64,000 bases of DNA from Tethya wilhelma (taxonomy: Eukaryota; Porifera; Demospongiae; Tethyida; Tethyidae): positions 11,788,118 to 11,852,117 of the forward strand of contig CAXIPT010000002.1 in assembly GCA_964030475.1 (NCBI GenBank), read 5' to 3'. Positions within the stretch are counted from its first letter, which is position 1, and every line of letters starts with the position of its first letter. This document shows positions 1 to 18,824 of this stretch, piece by piece. A model generated the notes under the pieces. It was not told the origin of the DNA and did no database searches. It worked only from the letters and a program-made list of their open reading frames with translations. The translations under genes and the position numbers were made by a program.

Positions 1-1203
1 ATCATGATGGAATTTGCAAAGAAGCAGTTGCTCAAGTATGGCTGGATTGAAGGTAGGCACAGCGACATGAATGATGAGTGCTTGTAGCAGTTGATTTCAG
101 ATTCAATATGTGTTGTTCTTGCTAGGACAAGGCCTCGGCAAAGAGGAGAATGGCATCATCAACCCAATCAAAGTTTCCATCAAAAGGGATAATGGTGGTG
201 TAAGCATACTCAACCATAACTTTGTATCTTTATAGGACAGAGAGAAATGATTTGTGTGGTTCCCAACCATTAGGTTGGGCTCACTCCAGGTGAGGAGTTC
301 TCTGATCATTGGTGGAGTACTGTCTTCAACAAAGCGGCCAAAAACATCTCAGTTTGCTGTGACTCTGAACAAGTATGTATGTTCTATTCGCCACCTTCAC
401 TGAAAGCTGTTGTAGTGTATTGAAATGTTTTAACTTATTCTATTTCCTGGACCCCTAGTTTTCTTGGCATGCAACACACCTTCACTCTAAGAAAACAGTT
501 ACATATCTGTGTGCTGATCTTAGATAAATAAGCAGCTATGCTCTCTAACACAATGAGCTAGAAAATTAGCTAAAGAACTTTTTGCAAATGCTCTGTATGT
601 AATTGTTCCTCTTTTTATGAGTTTCTGTTCCCTTTTAGGACAAGGTGTCTATTTCTCTACAAAGAGATTCAGATGAGACTTCCTCTTCTTTGAGAAGAAG
701 ACATTACAATCACCATAGGAGGACGTTACGTTATGGTGGATTTTTGGATTCCACGAAAACTTACCATCCTCATAAGGATGAGCATTTGGAACACTGTAGA
801 ACAGGTGACAAGTGTAGCAGAGAAAAAGACATCACAGTTGACATTGAATCTGCTGAAAAGCGACACAGTGTCACTGATGAAGAGTTGCTGCGAGCATGCA
901 AAGGGAGAACAGCACACAAGTAAGACTTATAGTGCTTTGTGGAGTTTCTTCTATTGGTGTTTAAATTTTGTTCGTTGGTTGTACAGAGCAGCGAGGCATG
1001 GGATGTTATTGAGTGGAAAGTTAAAGCGGATAGAACAGCAAGAGGAGAGCTCTACTGTATTGTCACACGACAGTCCCAGCGACAAGAAAGACTGTGCTGC
1101 AAGCCAAGTTAGAGACAGCCTAGAGAATGGAAGAAAAGCCAAGAAAAGAAAACATCAAACAAATTCAGCTGGTACACAAAAGAAGAAGAAATTGCATAGT
1201 TGA
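1..1203 (+). CDS. GPATCH4: G-patch domain-containing protein 4 homologue (5' end cut by window edge)
   Basis: Five exons join in frame: <1-52, 126-199, 274-372, 639-919 and 987-1203 (stop TGA). The first three encode a G-patch: FAKKQLLKYGW, then GQGLGKEENGI, then the conserved FSDHWWSTVFNKAAKN block. Exon 4 ends with TDEELLRACKGRTAHK and exon 5 continues AARHGMLLSGKLKRIEQQEE; both match the second conserved block of vertebrate GPATCH4. The tail is basic (KKRKH, KKKKLHS), as expected for a nucleolar RNA-binding protein of this family. The acceptor of exon 3 at 274 was chosen because it keeps phase 0 and restores VGLTPGEEF. The start may be ATG 4 or lie upstream of the window, because relatives have about ten more N-terminal residues. 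The C-terminal lysine-rich tail is much shorter than in human. The next gene on the same strand starts about 190 bp downstream. Confidence 0.88.
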
Positions 1204-1394
1204 TCCAATCTTTGTTGTCAGTGTTCATTCTCTCACATGTCAATTATCACTGTTGGTAATGGTCGATACATTCAGTTGCCCGCTTTATGGTTAGGGATTT
1301 CCCCTTATCACCAACAATTGAAATTTAATTGCGCTTTGTAGTGTCGTGCAAACAGCGTGTGTTTGTGTGTGTGCAGCACCCACAAAGGAACAGC

Positions 1395-7995
<6,601 letters not shown>

Positions 7996-8039
<44 letters not shown>

Positions 8040-8235
8040 GAAGTTACTAAGCAATAGTAGTAGTTCAAGTAAGCATTTGTACTATATACTGGTGGGAAGT
8101 ATTCTAGTCTATTGTTTACTTAGTGCCATACTTTACAAAAATGAAACGTCCAACAAATTAGTTGCATTACCTCAAGTGCAGTCATCATGCTGACCACAAG
8201 CACTTGAGGTAACCTAACTTGTGTTTGTGTATGTG

Positions 8236-8287
<52 letters not shown>

Positions 8288-8813
8288 CTCAAAGGAATAC
8301 CCATTGCTTTTTATGTACATACAGTACATAAAATGTACAGTCATATTTGTGTGTCTGACAACGCAATGCATGTGCACACATGCTTACTCATGCTCATGGT
8401 GCCACAAGATTACATACATGTGCATATGTTAACCACTGCAGTATAATGTGTTAAAATACACTATTAAGGCAATGGTATGATATAGTACTGCTTTGTACGT
8501 CTTCACTTATAACTTGCTTATGCAACCAGGAATTAAAAGTTGGTATTTTATTTTGTAAACACGACCACTCAAAAGTTTGGCTTGTAAATTGTCCCATCGT
8601 AGCCTTGATGTTGTGAACAAACTATTTCCTCATCTTCAAACAACTCTAGCATTTTCAGCGATTGCTCTGGGTTGTACAATATTGGAAGTGTTTCCTTGGT
8701 ATGCCCTGAAGCCTTGTACTAGGACAAACAACCGTTAATTTAATTTTCCTATAAAAAGTTCTACATCTTCACACTTGAATAATATTATACTGCACTCTAT
8801 TATTATAATATAG
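7996..8813 (+). other. Gap-like stretch where the middle of SIN3 should be
   Basis: It holds a GT tract (7996-8038), a GA tract (8239-8284) and AT-rich DNA, with no SIN3 coding sequence on either strand. The family would need roughly 500 more residues here. No N is present, so a silent assembly collapse between the two dinucleotide tracts is possible. Confidence 0.6.
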
Positions 8814-9086
8814 GTGAACGATCGTGTATTTGCTATTAAACATTCCAAGTTTCAAAAGTGGCATTCAAAATGGCTTGGATCGCATACCACACAAGACGAC
8901 ATGACTCGGTGTTCTGATTGGTTGCTAGGGAAAACTCTCTCCCCTAGCAACCAACCCCAAGATGCTGCTTCCAAAAAATCCGAACCTTTATCGCGATCGT
9001 ACGAAGAAGATTATAGAGGGCACAAACGCACAAGATACGCAACTCTTACACCAACCGATTCTTCAGAACCAATGTCAACTGATTAG
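8814..9086 (+). CDS. SIN3: SIN3 C-terminal exon (detached from the rest)
   Basis: An open exon after a good acceptor (..atatag at 8813) ends with TAG at 9086. It encodes VNDRVFAIKHSKFQKWHSKW, then GSHTTQDDMTRCSDWLLGK. This aligns by eye with the end of vertebrate SIN3A, where a HERVSKRLHQRFQAWVDKW stretch is followed about a dozen residues later by SKWLMGE. The last 45 residues are polar and do not match the family. The exon starts in phase 0. The preceding SIN3 exon ends in phase 2, so direct splicing gives AGG-TGA, an immediate stop. The exons between are therefore missing from this sequence, not skipped. It could instead be a relic of a partial duplication. Confidence 0.7.
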   Translation: MNDRVFAIKHSKFQKWHSKWLGSHTTQDDMTRCSDWLLGKTLSPSNQPQDAASKKSEPLSRSYEEDYRGHKRTRYATLTPTDSSEPMSTD

Positions 9087-10327
9087 CTTTAGTGTCTTTT
9101 ACGTAACAGATAGACAAGCATAATAATTTGTATGTACAAAGTTTATGCGATGTGTACTTTACAGTCATGTCTCTATATTGTTGTTATTGTGATTGAAGGC
9201 GTTAGTGCATAGCCTTTGAGAGGCTGACATTCTATTTGTTACCTTTCGTTCACTTTGTATACTGACTTCATTTCTTATAAATTATGTGTATGCATTGTGC
9301 TTCTCCCTACAAAATTGATGACAATTAAATTTTTCTGGTCTATAATTCCTCTGATGCAAGAAATCAACACATAGTATGCACTAGAAACTGTGGAGCAGAC
9401 AGACTGGATTAACTGGTTACTGTACTAAATGTCATGTAGCAATACAACCATGCAGAATGACAATTTAGACATCCTATTATAATAGGTCTCAATTAAGTGT
9501 CGACTTATTTACATGTACAACTGTACATTGTACAATTAAGTCAATAGTTATATATAATATAGAAGACTATAGGTAGTTAGCCTTGTATCCCATGTAGCTT
9601 TTCCTGTATAGTTTAGTTTAAATGTCTGGAGACAATAATAAGAATTATTACCTCCATCCAGGCATGGGAATGAGGCTAATGGTGTCAATTGTTATTTTAA
9701 ATTTATTATACTAGCTAAATACAGTCATGTTAAGTGATTGATCAACTTTCGTTTGATTATTAGCAATAGATCGAACTAGTGCATGCATTCACATGTTTTC
9801 CAAGACATTGGTTGCTAAGGAGGACATAATCATAACCATAATATCTTAAGCTTTGGGCCAGGAATTGTACATGCACGTGTTTGCATACTTGCTCCGTGTA
9901 CGTATGAGCATTTGTTGCCACTCGCGTAATTATGTAGTCAGCTGTTCGCTTTATAGAATCTGATAATATCTATTATAATATTATGCTTTAATTGTAAGGT
10001 TTCTGGTCATGTTTGATATTTTTAATTTCCTGTCTAATAATACAGTGACACTGTTTTGTTGGTTGATCATGTATGATGATATCATTGTAGAACTTTTTGA
10101 CTCAATGATAATTAAACTAAGATCACAGATGCTGAATGATAATTGTTATAAAAATGAATGGAATCCTGCTGGATTATAATTATGTCAAAAAAAAAAAAAA
10201 AAAGAATTCATTGTCTCTATACTGCATGTACCTTAATAGTTATAAACAATCATTATCATGAAATAATTTCTACTAATTTTATTGTTGCTGTTTAAAATTG
10301 CTATAGCTTATAACTATTTTATAATTG
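9087..10327. other. Intergenic, AT-rich
   Basis: No convincing gene. A degenerate foldback (TTAGCCTTGTATCCC at 9577 paired with GGGAATGAGGCTAA ending 9680) and a run of 16 A at 10188 are visible. Similarity to copy B of the Calx-beta gene stops just inside its right edge. Confidence 0.6.
9577..9680. repeat. GCCTCGTTCCCAGGC-type foldback, about 100 bp
   Basis: Imperfect terminal inverted repeats (TTAGCCTTGTATCCCATG and CATGGGAATGAGGCTAA) surround an AT-rich core. The sequence holds no coding frame. Confidence 0.5.
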
Positions 10328-13300
10328 TCAGCAGGGGCTAATGCTGCATGTAAGTACTGTGTAAATTAATATTAATGCTTAATAATGTGATTTTATCCAA
10401 TTTCAGCTCTTACCGATTATGAACAGTTGTTTGATAATCAGGAGGTTCTTGTATTCCCTGCTGGATCTGGCCCTGGAGCATCTCAACCAATATCAAATTC
10501 TGTCAGCCTTGTTGATGATTCATTTGTAGAAGGCACAGAGTCTTTCCAATTTGTTGGCTCTGTACTTACCCCTAATGCAGCTCTATTCACACCAACCACG
10601 GCCCTTGGAATCATCCTAGACAATGATGGTAACAATTGAATTGGCATTGTTAGTAGCTAATAATAGTCTATGCATGCATGGAAGAATTGGTTGGCATGAA
10701 TCACATGCAGTATCCTCATGTGTATCATCACTATACATAATTATAGTGACAAGTCACAACTCAAGTGATGTTTGAATTCTTCAATACAATAGAATGAGAA
10801 TAATATTGACAGGATCACATATATTGTGCATATTGTTATCATCATATAGTGTGTCAGGTGCAATTTGCACAATCTGTATACGATGCCGGCATTGAGGGAA
10901 GTTCCCAGGTAGTATGTCTGGTCAAGGCCAACAATGCAATCCTTCAGAATAATGTGATGGTAGATGTCCAAACTATTGCCGCCACTGGAGTAGGAATAAA
11001 AACAGGTATTGATGTGATGCAATATTTTTATAGTCAGTTGCTACCCCAGGGAATAAAAATTTGCTTGCATGCCATCCTCCTGCAGATCAAGATATCTAGC
11101 AGTTAATATGTGTGCGAGTAACCATCTGAATATTATGCATATAATGTCATCAGTATAAAATTATAGGCTCTATAGAGTTTGGTTAAGATGTGTTGGTACA
11201 ATGCCTCACGTGGTATGGATTAATGATTGTAATAATTTTTTTTCGCTGCAGCTGGTGACGACTATGTTCCACTTGCTGAACAGGTAGTATTTGGACCAGG
11301 TTTGGCTTCTACTCAGTGTGTGACACTACAAACAATAAATGATAATATTGATGAACAACCTGATGAAGAGTGTGTTACACTCACAGCTACACCTTCTGCC
11401 GGTGATGCGGGTCAGATTCAAGTTATTGGTGGTCCAACTCAAGTATGCTGTTTAGACGATGATGGTGAGTGGGTTTTATCTTTGTTCAGTGTATACTATG
11501 TGCACAATCATGTAGTAGTCTCATCTCTAATAATAGTCTATGAGTAGATTAGTATTAAAATAATCTAATATAATAGTATGCAGAGTATGCAGATTATGCT
11601 TCAGCTACACTGCATGTGTGTTGGTTATTATATAATAATTGAAACAGTTACGTATTCTACTAGGTTGGAGAATTAATTTTAACTTGCTAGCCATCTGTTG
11701 TCACTCTATATTATACATCAGTATACAATGTCATATGCACACACACACAATCATACACTGTCAGGACATACGTTTGAATTTGTGGATCTAGTGGTTACTG
11801 TCACAGAGGGTGGTGTACAAGCCCAATGTTGTATTGAACTGGTAGAGGGACCAATAAGCCAAGCGGGGGGAATATTAATTGAAGTGGAACCAATACCTTC
11901 AATTATACCATCTGCAGAAAGTAAGGAAACTATAATTTATTATCCTATTGATGTGGGAAAGTTTTGATTAGTCTATCTTTTGAGGATGTCTCTCATCAAA
12001 CATTTTTGAAATTTAACTTTCACAATCATGCAGATGAGCTAACTGGCGCCCATATATAATACAGAGAAAATAGTTAGACTCAGTGAAACTTTCTCACTAT
12101 ATTTAAGTTTAATTATCCCCCCTTCTCTGTTTTCACTAATATTAATGTGTGTATATCAAACATGACAGTTGGAGTAGGCCTTGATGTAGACCCTGGTGTA
12201 GAGATACTATTCTTTCCTGCTGGAACTGACCCTGGTACACCTCAAGCTACCCAGTGCTTTCAGACAGATGTTCTCAATGACAATCAAGTAGAGGACACTG
12301 AGAGTTACCGTCTGTCAGCTTCATTCCAGGACCCCAATCCATTTGATGTGTTTACTCCTGGAAGAAATATAAAGACTGTTAATATCGAAGAGGATCCATT
12401 AGACAGTAAGATAATATGTTGTAAAAGCCATCTTGCAACTGTACCATGCACCTGATGAACACTTTGTTTTGGTTAATTTATAGCTGTCAGCATTTGTTTG
12501 GAACCACCAAGTACTGACACTGTGCCAGAAGATGTTGGTCTACATCAGGAGTGTGTTCAGATCACTGGTCTCCCAGACAGACTGGAGAAGAGTGTCTCTT
12601 TAACGCTCAGTACCAGCAATGGCCCATCAGCTCAAACAGATGCTCAAGGTAAAGCACATAGTATGTAATGTATGACATTGTGTGTATAGTTAATTTTAGC
12701 TTCTGGTGTTAATATTACTATCTATGTATTTCCCCCCTTCATATCTGTACACTTACAGATCCAATGGATTATTCAGGCATAGATCAGTTTATCACATTTA
12801 ATCCATTCAACCAAAATGATCCACAATGTGTGAACATACCAATTATTGACGATCAACTCTGTGAATTTGATGAATCCTTCACTGTCAATCTGATATCTGA
12901 TGATGACTGTGTCACTATTAACCAATTCCTTTGTACTGGAACTGTGATCATACAGGACAATGATGGTAAGTACCACCAAATACATAGCAAGCAGACTGGC
13001 TAGAGATCGAAAAATTAAAAATTGGGGTCACTTGTTGTATAATTTTTTTTATATTACTTATTTCTCCAGTGGCTACCATACAGTCTACTGAAAATAGCTA
13101 TTCTGTGATGGAGGGAGAAACTGTACATATTGACATTGAGCTCATTGGTCAGAAAGGACCTGGTCGTGAGTGTGTTGTCACTGTAACCACAATGGATGGC
13201 ACAGCTCTTTGTAAGCACTTATATTATGATGTCTTAATAACTACTCTGTATCATAAATGCTTCCCACCTTCAATCATCCAGCCACTGTTGCCTGGAGAGA

Positions 13301-14292
13301 CTACTTTGCACTTCCTCCAACAACATTCACCTTTGACAGTTCCAACACCTTGGACAGTGTCTACATCAATGTCTGTGATGACTCTAAATGTGAAGGTGAT
13401 GAGGAGTTTGAAGTCATTCTCATGACAAACAGCGATGATTGTGAAGTGGCCAATTCTCCCATCCCTGTTACCATCATTGATGACGAAGTTGACACACACG
13501 GGCTGGGAGACGATCCTCACTTCAGCATTGCACTGCCGAGTGGAGAGCTCCTCTGTTACACTGTCCAGGGAGAACATGGCTTCTCCTTCAACCTCATCAG
13601 CAACCAGAAGATGGCCATGAATGCCAAGTTTGTGCCTGATGCTCGCAGACAGGAAGTGACCTGGTTGGGCTCCATTGGAATCATTGTACAGAACACCAAC
13701 TATATGGGATCCAACGAAACAAAGTTGAGGTTTGACGTGGACACAAAGAGCATCTACATTGGAGACAAAGTCCAACTGGAAGCAAGGAACATTGAAAAGC
13801 TCACTTTCAGTAATGGAAAGCTAACCATCTCTGAAGCCCCACCAAAAGAGGGATTCCACTATCCATCAGTTTATGTGAATCTGGAAGACGTCCAACTTCA
13901 GTTTACCATCAAATACACCAACCAGCATCTTGATATCTACTGGCACAGTACTGGAGGAAGGCTCTCCAACTCTCATGGACTCATTGGTAAGAAACAAATT
14001 ACTACATATAATGCAAGCAAGTAATGTCAATATTCTTGTTGAATACTCTACAGGTCAGTTCTTCCGCAAAGGAGTTGAGATTGACGAAATCCGTAAGATT
14101 CTGATCATGCCCAACAAAGAGCCTGTCCCAGTGATGCGTCGTCCTGTGTGGAGTTTCATGGAGAGAGAGATGCCCGATGAACAGCTCTGCTGGACTGCCA
14201 TGAACCCAGGCTACCAGGGAGAGGGACTCATTGATGGCACCTACTTTGACTACCTCGTGGATGATGTCCTCTCCACTGATTTCAAGTTTGAA
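10328..14292 (+). CDS. Calx-beta/ITIH-C secreted protein, copy A, C-terminal half (both ends broken)
   Basis: Exons, all bounded by phase-1 introns: remnant 10328-10349, then 10407-10628, 10850-11005, 11252-11464, 11765-11920, 12169-12405, 12484-12648, 12759-12965, 13070-13210, 13282-13986, and 14054 to the gap at 14293. The repeats carry acidic ends typical of calcium-binding Calx-beta domains (LDNDG, CLDDDG, IQDNDG, IIDDEVD). From about 13500 comes an ITIH heavy-chain C-terminal domain: GDDPHFSIALPSGELLCY, SHGLIGQFF and GEGLIDGTYFDYLVDDVL. The 5' edge cuts into an exon equivalent to 23435-23584 of copy B (only GCAGGGGCTAATGCTGCA survives). The 3' end stops at FKFE, two residues before the stop seen in copy B. 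No signal peptide or first exon lies upstream. The matching N-terminal exons are on the other strand at 14431-15493. It may be an inverted or mis-oriented contig piece. Confidence 0.8.
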
Positions 14293-14308
14293 NNNNNNNN
14301 NNNNNNNN
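14293..14308. other. Assembly gap (16 N)
   Basis: The Ns sit between the truncated last exon of the plus-strand half and a GT microsatellite belonging to the minus-strand N-terminal part. Confidence 0.99.
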
Positions 14309-14365
<57 letters not shown>

Positions 14366-14391
14366 ATGTGTGTGTGTGTGTGTGTGTGTGG
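14309..14391. repeat. GT microsatellite at the gap
   Basis: About 80 bases of GT with one GCAT interruption. The same tract sits in the equivalent intron of copy B (26507-26545), which marks this as intron 3 of copy A. Confidence 0.9.
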
Positions 14392-14430
14392 TGTATGCAG
14401 AGGGAATCAGTGTGAGCTAATTTCATTTAC

Positions 14431-15493
14431 CTTCTAAAACACATTCAAACTGGGCATTCTCAACAAACCCATCAAGGCATTCTCCACAGTTGACATCAAA
14501 GGCTGAATTTATACAAAGTCTGTTTAGCCTGGTGCATCCTCCACCATATGGGGCCAAACATTTGTCTGGAGTTAAATTTAAAAATTATTGTCAGGGTTGA
14601 AGAGTGATTGAATACAAAATACCTTATAGATAATAATTATTATGTAGATCTAACTAATACCATATAGCTGGAAATATTGACAGGGATTTTAATTTAACGG
14701 TTTGACGATCAAAGTCCAAATCGTCAAGCCAATATATTGGCCACCATAATATGCATGTATATATGCGCATGCATAAATTATCAAATTTAAATTCATCTAT
14801 ATATAATCCTGTACTGATAATAAGTAGCATTGCAATGCACGTGTGTGTGCAAACCTAGATACTTTGCAATAATAATAATATTAATAATAGCAATAATATA
14901 ATGACATTGTCTTACTGGCACAGATTGCTGCAGTTTCATCATCACCACCAGTTGCTGGATTGTTACCTACTTCACAGTCATTCACCCCATCACAAAGCTG
15001 GCTCATACTAATAGAATTTCCTGGATTGCACACAAATGTGCTTGCAGCTTGATTGGTTCTATCACCTGTGATATAAGTAGAGGAAATTAAAAAAAAGAGA
15101 TTCTTTATAAACTTGCACAATGACATACATAAAGGATACGTACATCATCAACTATGTACCTATTCATGGGCGTAATAATACTTTTTGGCCTTACTTACAT
15201 TCTAACGAATTGAGAGCATCTCCACCCTCATCTTCACCATTAGTACAGAATTCAGCACCATTTGTATTGCACAGATCAGATTCTTGAAAGCATGTCAAAA
15301 CACCATTAACGAGACAACCAAAATTGTCTGAATATGATTCACCAGCATTCACAGGAAAATTGGCAGGTGACATTGTACAAATGTCAAAATTCCGAGGATC
15401 ATCTGGAAAGTCAGGCAGCTGACAGCTGGAATAGCCTACGAGCATCAAAACCAGGCTTAGGCACTTCAAAATCTTGAATCCTCCACTCATCAT
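14431..15493 (-). CDS. Calx-beta/ITIH-C protein, copy A, N-terminal exons
   Basis: Three minus-strand exons: 15493-15199, 15065-14916 and 14565-14431, each ending in phase 1. Exon 1 starts MMSGGFKILKCLS and has a hydrophobic signal peptide ending near YSSCQ, followed by a cysteine-rich module (FDICTMSPANF, LCNTNGAEFCTNGEDEG). Exon 2 has an LDL-receptor-A-like pattern (LCDGVNDCEVG, GGDDETAAIC). Exon 3 is a small EGF-like cysteine module (KCLAPYGGGCTRLNRLC, CGECLDGF). All three match copy B exon for exon. Reading leftwards, the next expected exon (first Calx-beta half) is absent: the sequence runs into a GT tract and the gap, beyond which the gene's other half lies on the opposite strand. Confidence 0.8.
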
Positions 15494-16434
15494 CTCAATT
15501 GAATGGAGGCTGGCTATGCACTGGGTTTAAGAACTATATAATTGCTGGGATACAAACAATTATACAGACGACTGCATACAACAGCTATAACTTAATTGCA
15601 ACGAATCAATTCCGTGATACGAACTGTGACTTGTGAAAATCTGAAGGCATTTGCTCTCTTTAATAGCCTGCTGCTGCAGGCATAGCTGCAAGAGGCCATT
15701 GCATGTATCTATATTAGTGATTCTGGTCTAGACATTAAAAAGCATCACCCCATGTAGTTATCTGACAATGATGGTAAATATTAAATTCCACTCCCATAGC
15801 TATGTAACTCAGAGCTATATACAGTGCTTGGCTTCTCCAGGCAAGTAAACTCTACTGTATGCCAAAAGCTATGCCATGCATTCAGTGAACTAGTATAACT
15901 AAAACCAATGCCATTTACTGTTTGATCATAAAATTAATGATGGCTGCTGATCAATCACATGATCCGGCCGGCCTCCAGCTCCATGTTATTATATGTTGGA
16001 AAGGTACACCAGCTCATGATCACAATATCACTAGAATATATTATGATCCACATGTCATTTGACTCTGAATACATATGACACATGTATACAGGATTTGCTG
16101 CCGATATCGTGGTGTCTCTACCATTGCTCACATTCATTTTTTGCTGCCATTATATGGTGTCTAGATCTATTTTTGTTACCCATCATCAAATTGAATTCTC
16201 GCCTGCATGGGATGCCAATAATTATAATAATTAATGCTATAACTACAGACTTACATTCAAGACTTGAAGTTTTGTCCAATGTTGACAGATCACTTATACT
16301 AAGTGAATGATCGTGAGAGAATCAAATATAACCATGGCATCCAATTTGTAGGTATTGCATGAGGCATTTAATTCACTTGATTTTTTTTTTCTATTCCGGT
16401 TGTTTTTGTGGTATCAGGGAGTTAATCTCTGTAT

Positions 16435-16451
16435 GTGTGTGTGTGTGTGTN

Positions 16452-16528
<77 letters not shown>
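16435..16528. repeat. GT microsatellite with one N
   Basis: Uninterrupted GT for about 94 bases with an N at 16451. Open frames reported across it are repeat artefacts. Confidence 0.95.
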
Positions 16529-16531
<3 letters not shown>

Positions 16532-17775
16532 TTACAAAAAGGTACCAAAAGGACTGAATATTTGGACCAGTGATCATGACCTAGACCTCTGTATGTGTAT
16601 ACAATATTATTATCTTTAAGCCCAAATCCTCTTGACATGGATCAAGGTGATTTCTCAAAGCTTATAGTGTCCAGAGCCTAACAGCATTTTGGTGATAGAT
16701 ATGCACTAGCCTGCACTGTTTATATTGATACCCTTTATCAGCCTGTTGCTGGTATAGCTAATGTCTATGATTTAATTCCTGCTATCCTTCAATGTACCTC
16801 TATATAAAATGTACACATGAGGTATACTATGACACTCCATGTACTTCAAGTATGGCTCCTCATAATATCACTAAGTGTCTGGAATTGCATAATAAATTGC
16901 TGTTTTGGATAAGGCCTATTATAGGTGCTTCCCTAACTCAATTATATGATTCATATGATCAAGAAATTCTTCAGGAGTCTACTGGTAGTTAGTCATATAT
17001 CCGACACAAACACACATACCATGGAGAGCCATCGCAAAGCCTCTCTTGAACACATTTCTTGCTGCCATAGATGTGTACTGAGTTATGCTGACAATAATTA
17101 TTGCTTCCCTGATCATGTGCAGATAAACTTTAACTTTTCTATCATACGTACAGTACTACATATAGTAGGAATGGGCCGACTGCCCCATTGACACAATACA
17201 AAATGTTAATGCTTATAAACTCTCAGAGAAAGATAGTTAAACCTTCAAACATGTATAGATGCCTCCCTAAGGTAGTTTTCTAACTGCATGCACTAACAAA
17301 ACTTACTGAAGCTTCCAAGAGCTCTCTGGAGAGAACGCTGGCGAGAAGCCACAACAGTGCAATTTTGTTTTCTCCAGGCTTCCTAACTGACTTACTTGAA
17401 CGCAATTTCCAGATAAACAAAAGGCATTGAGCCAACTTTGACTGTACACAGTAACTTTATTTCTTCTGAAGTACGTTCTTTGATACTCGTTTGCTGCCTA
17501 TAAAAGCTAACAAACAAAATTTAGGCAGCTTTGAAATTCTCCTATAAAAATTACTAATGTAGCCATTTTATGTAGGTAAGGGTCGTCAATATACCACGTG
17601 GTTTGCGCATTGCACTCATATAATGCGCATACGCATTCAATGTTCCTGGAAGCCCTCTTGCTTTTTTCAGAGAGTCTCTGCTAGCCTTCATGGCCTCTAC
17701 TCAAACTTTTTGTAGGGACTAACCAGTCTCTAATAGTCTCCATACTGTAGTGTTGAAAAAAGTGAATGAACAAAT

Positions 17776-18180
17776 AGTAAAAATTTCAAAAAAATAAATA
17801 GTGTAGGAATGGGCAGTGCGTTAAAAAGTATTGGAACAAGGCATGTCTCAATTTCAGCACATGACTACTTCATTTTTATACCCAACTCTTGGCTGGCAGT
17901 CCAGTTTAAGTTACCTGTTTGTTTTATAATAATTTAGTTTACTCCACAGCATAGCCAACTAATTAGTAGGAATTTGAACCAATGCAAAAATAAGCTGTGA
18001 TACTATTGTCGCACATGCATCATTGGATTTATGACACTGAGGATCCATAATAATATGCATGAGGGATCAAAAATAAATTAAAATGAAGTAGTCATGTGCC
18101 GAAATTGAGACATGCCTTGTTCCAATACTTTTTAACGTACTGCCCATTCCTACACTATTTATTTTTTTGAAATTTTTACT
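17776..18180. mobile_element. MITE with about 101 bp terminal inverted repeats
   Basis: Positions 17776-17876 (AGTAAAAATTTCAAAAAAAT..., GGAACAAGGCATGTCTCAAT) are almost perfectly repeated in inverse at 18080-18180, with one clear mismatch (GTGCGTTAAAA against GTACGTTAAAA). The core is about 200 bases and non-coding. A shorter related fragment (TAGGAATGGGC) occurs at 17166. Confidence 0.85.
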
Positions 18181-18199
18181 ACTTGTAGTTGTACAAGCC

Positions 18200-18296
18200 A
18201 CCTAATCTTGTCCCCAGGCTCCCCTTTGACCTCTTACTCTTTTTCCTTTCCGTGTTAAGGTCAAAGGTAAGTGAGCTGCCGAGGGACGAGGCTACA
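18200..18296. repeat. GCCTCGTTCCCAGGC-type foldback
   Basis: The left end CTTGTCCCCAGGCTCCCC and the right end GAGGGACGAGGCTAC are imperfect inverted repeats. Inner boxes TTTGACCTC and AAGGTCAAAGG also pair. Confidence 0.6.
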
Positions 18297-18444
18297 AGTC
18301 ACTCAGTCTCTCTTGGTCAACATAAAGGAGATTTGGTTGATCATTGAAGCATGTGTAGCTATTTTGTATATACCCCTACTGTACCACGAATATGAAAAAT
18401 AAAATACCTTATTCCGATCGAAGCAAGGCTAGGATTGCGGAAAA

Positions 18445-18824
18445 TACCGTATAGCGGGAAATTTCCGTGGGGTGCAAATTTTCGTTATTTTCGTGACTAA
18501 CCCCTGAGTCACGAAATTTTCCCCCCACGAAAATTTTTTCTGAGGTCAAAGGTCACGATACTCGCCACGCGCACGCTGTCAAAGACTTTAGTTCTCTGTC
18601 TCTTGCCCGTCTTTTCAAGAAGTTTGCAGTCTAAATAGCTAGTATCTAGCTAGAATAGTATTCTACATGTATACCAAAGCAGATAAACTGTCACAACACC
18701 TTCAAGCACTGTAAGTTGGTGATACTTGAGTCACGAAAATTAAAACCACGAATATTTTCTTCTGAAGCGCGGTCTAGGCTTTTCACGAAAATTTACACCC
18801 CCGAAAATTTCCCGCTATACGGTA
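18445..18824. mobile_element. TACCGTATAGCGGGAAA-ended foldback element
   Basis: It begins TACCGTATAGCGGGAAATTT and ends AAATTTCCCGCTATACGGTA, a perfect inverted terminus of 20 bases. Inner arms repeat CGAAAATTTTC-like words. The core is non-coding. The same ends are found at 35790, 53497-53712 and 57209-57374. Confidence 0.8.

Noticed and set aside
8557..8737. About 55-codon open stretch in the SIN3 gap region
   Set aside because: No resemblance to the missing SIN3 middle and no clear splice sites.
13251..13775. Open frame of 174 codons antisense to the ITIH-C exon, repeated at 20242-20766
   Set aside because: It exists in both copies only because the sense exon is conserved; no splice logic or independent similarity.
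16414..16638. Frames of Cys-Val or Thr-His repeats over GT/CA tracts here and elsewhere
   Set aside because: Translation of dinucleotide repeats; not genes.
16690..16992. Possible decayed transposon or gene fragment
   Set aside because: Several stops in all frames and no recognisable motif.
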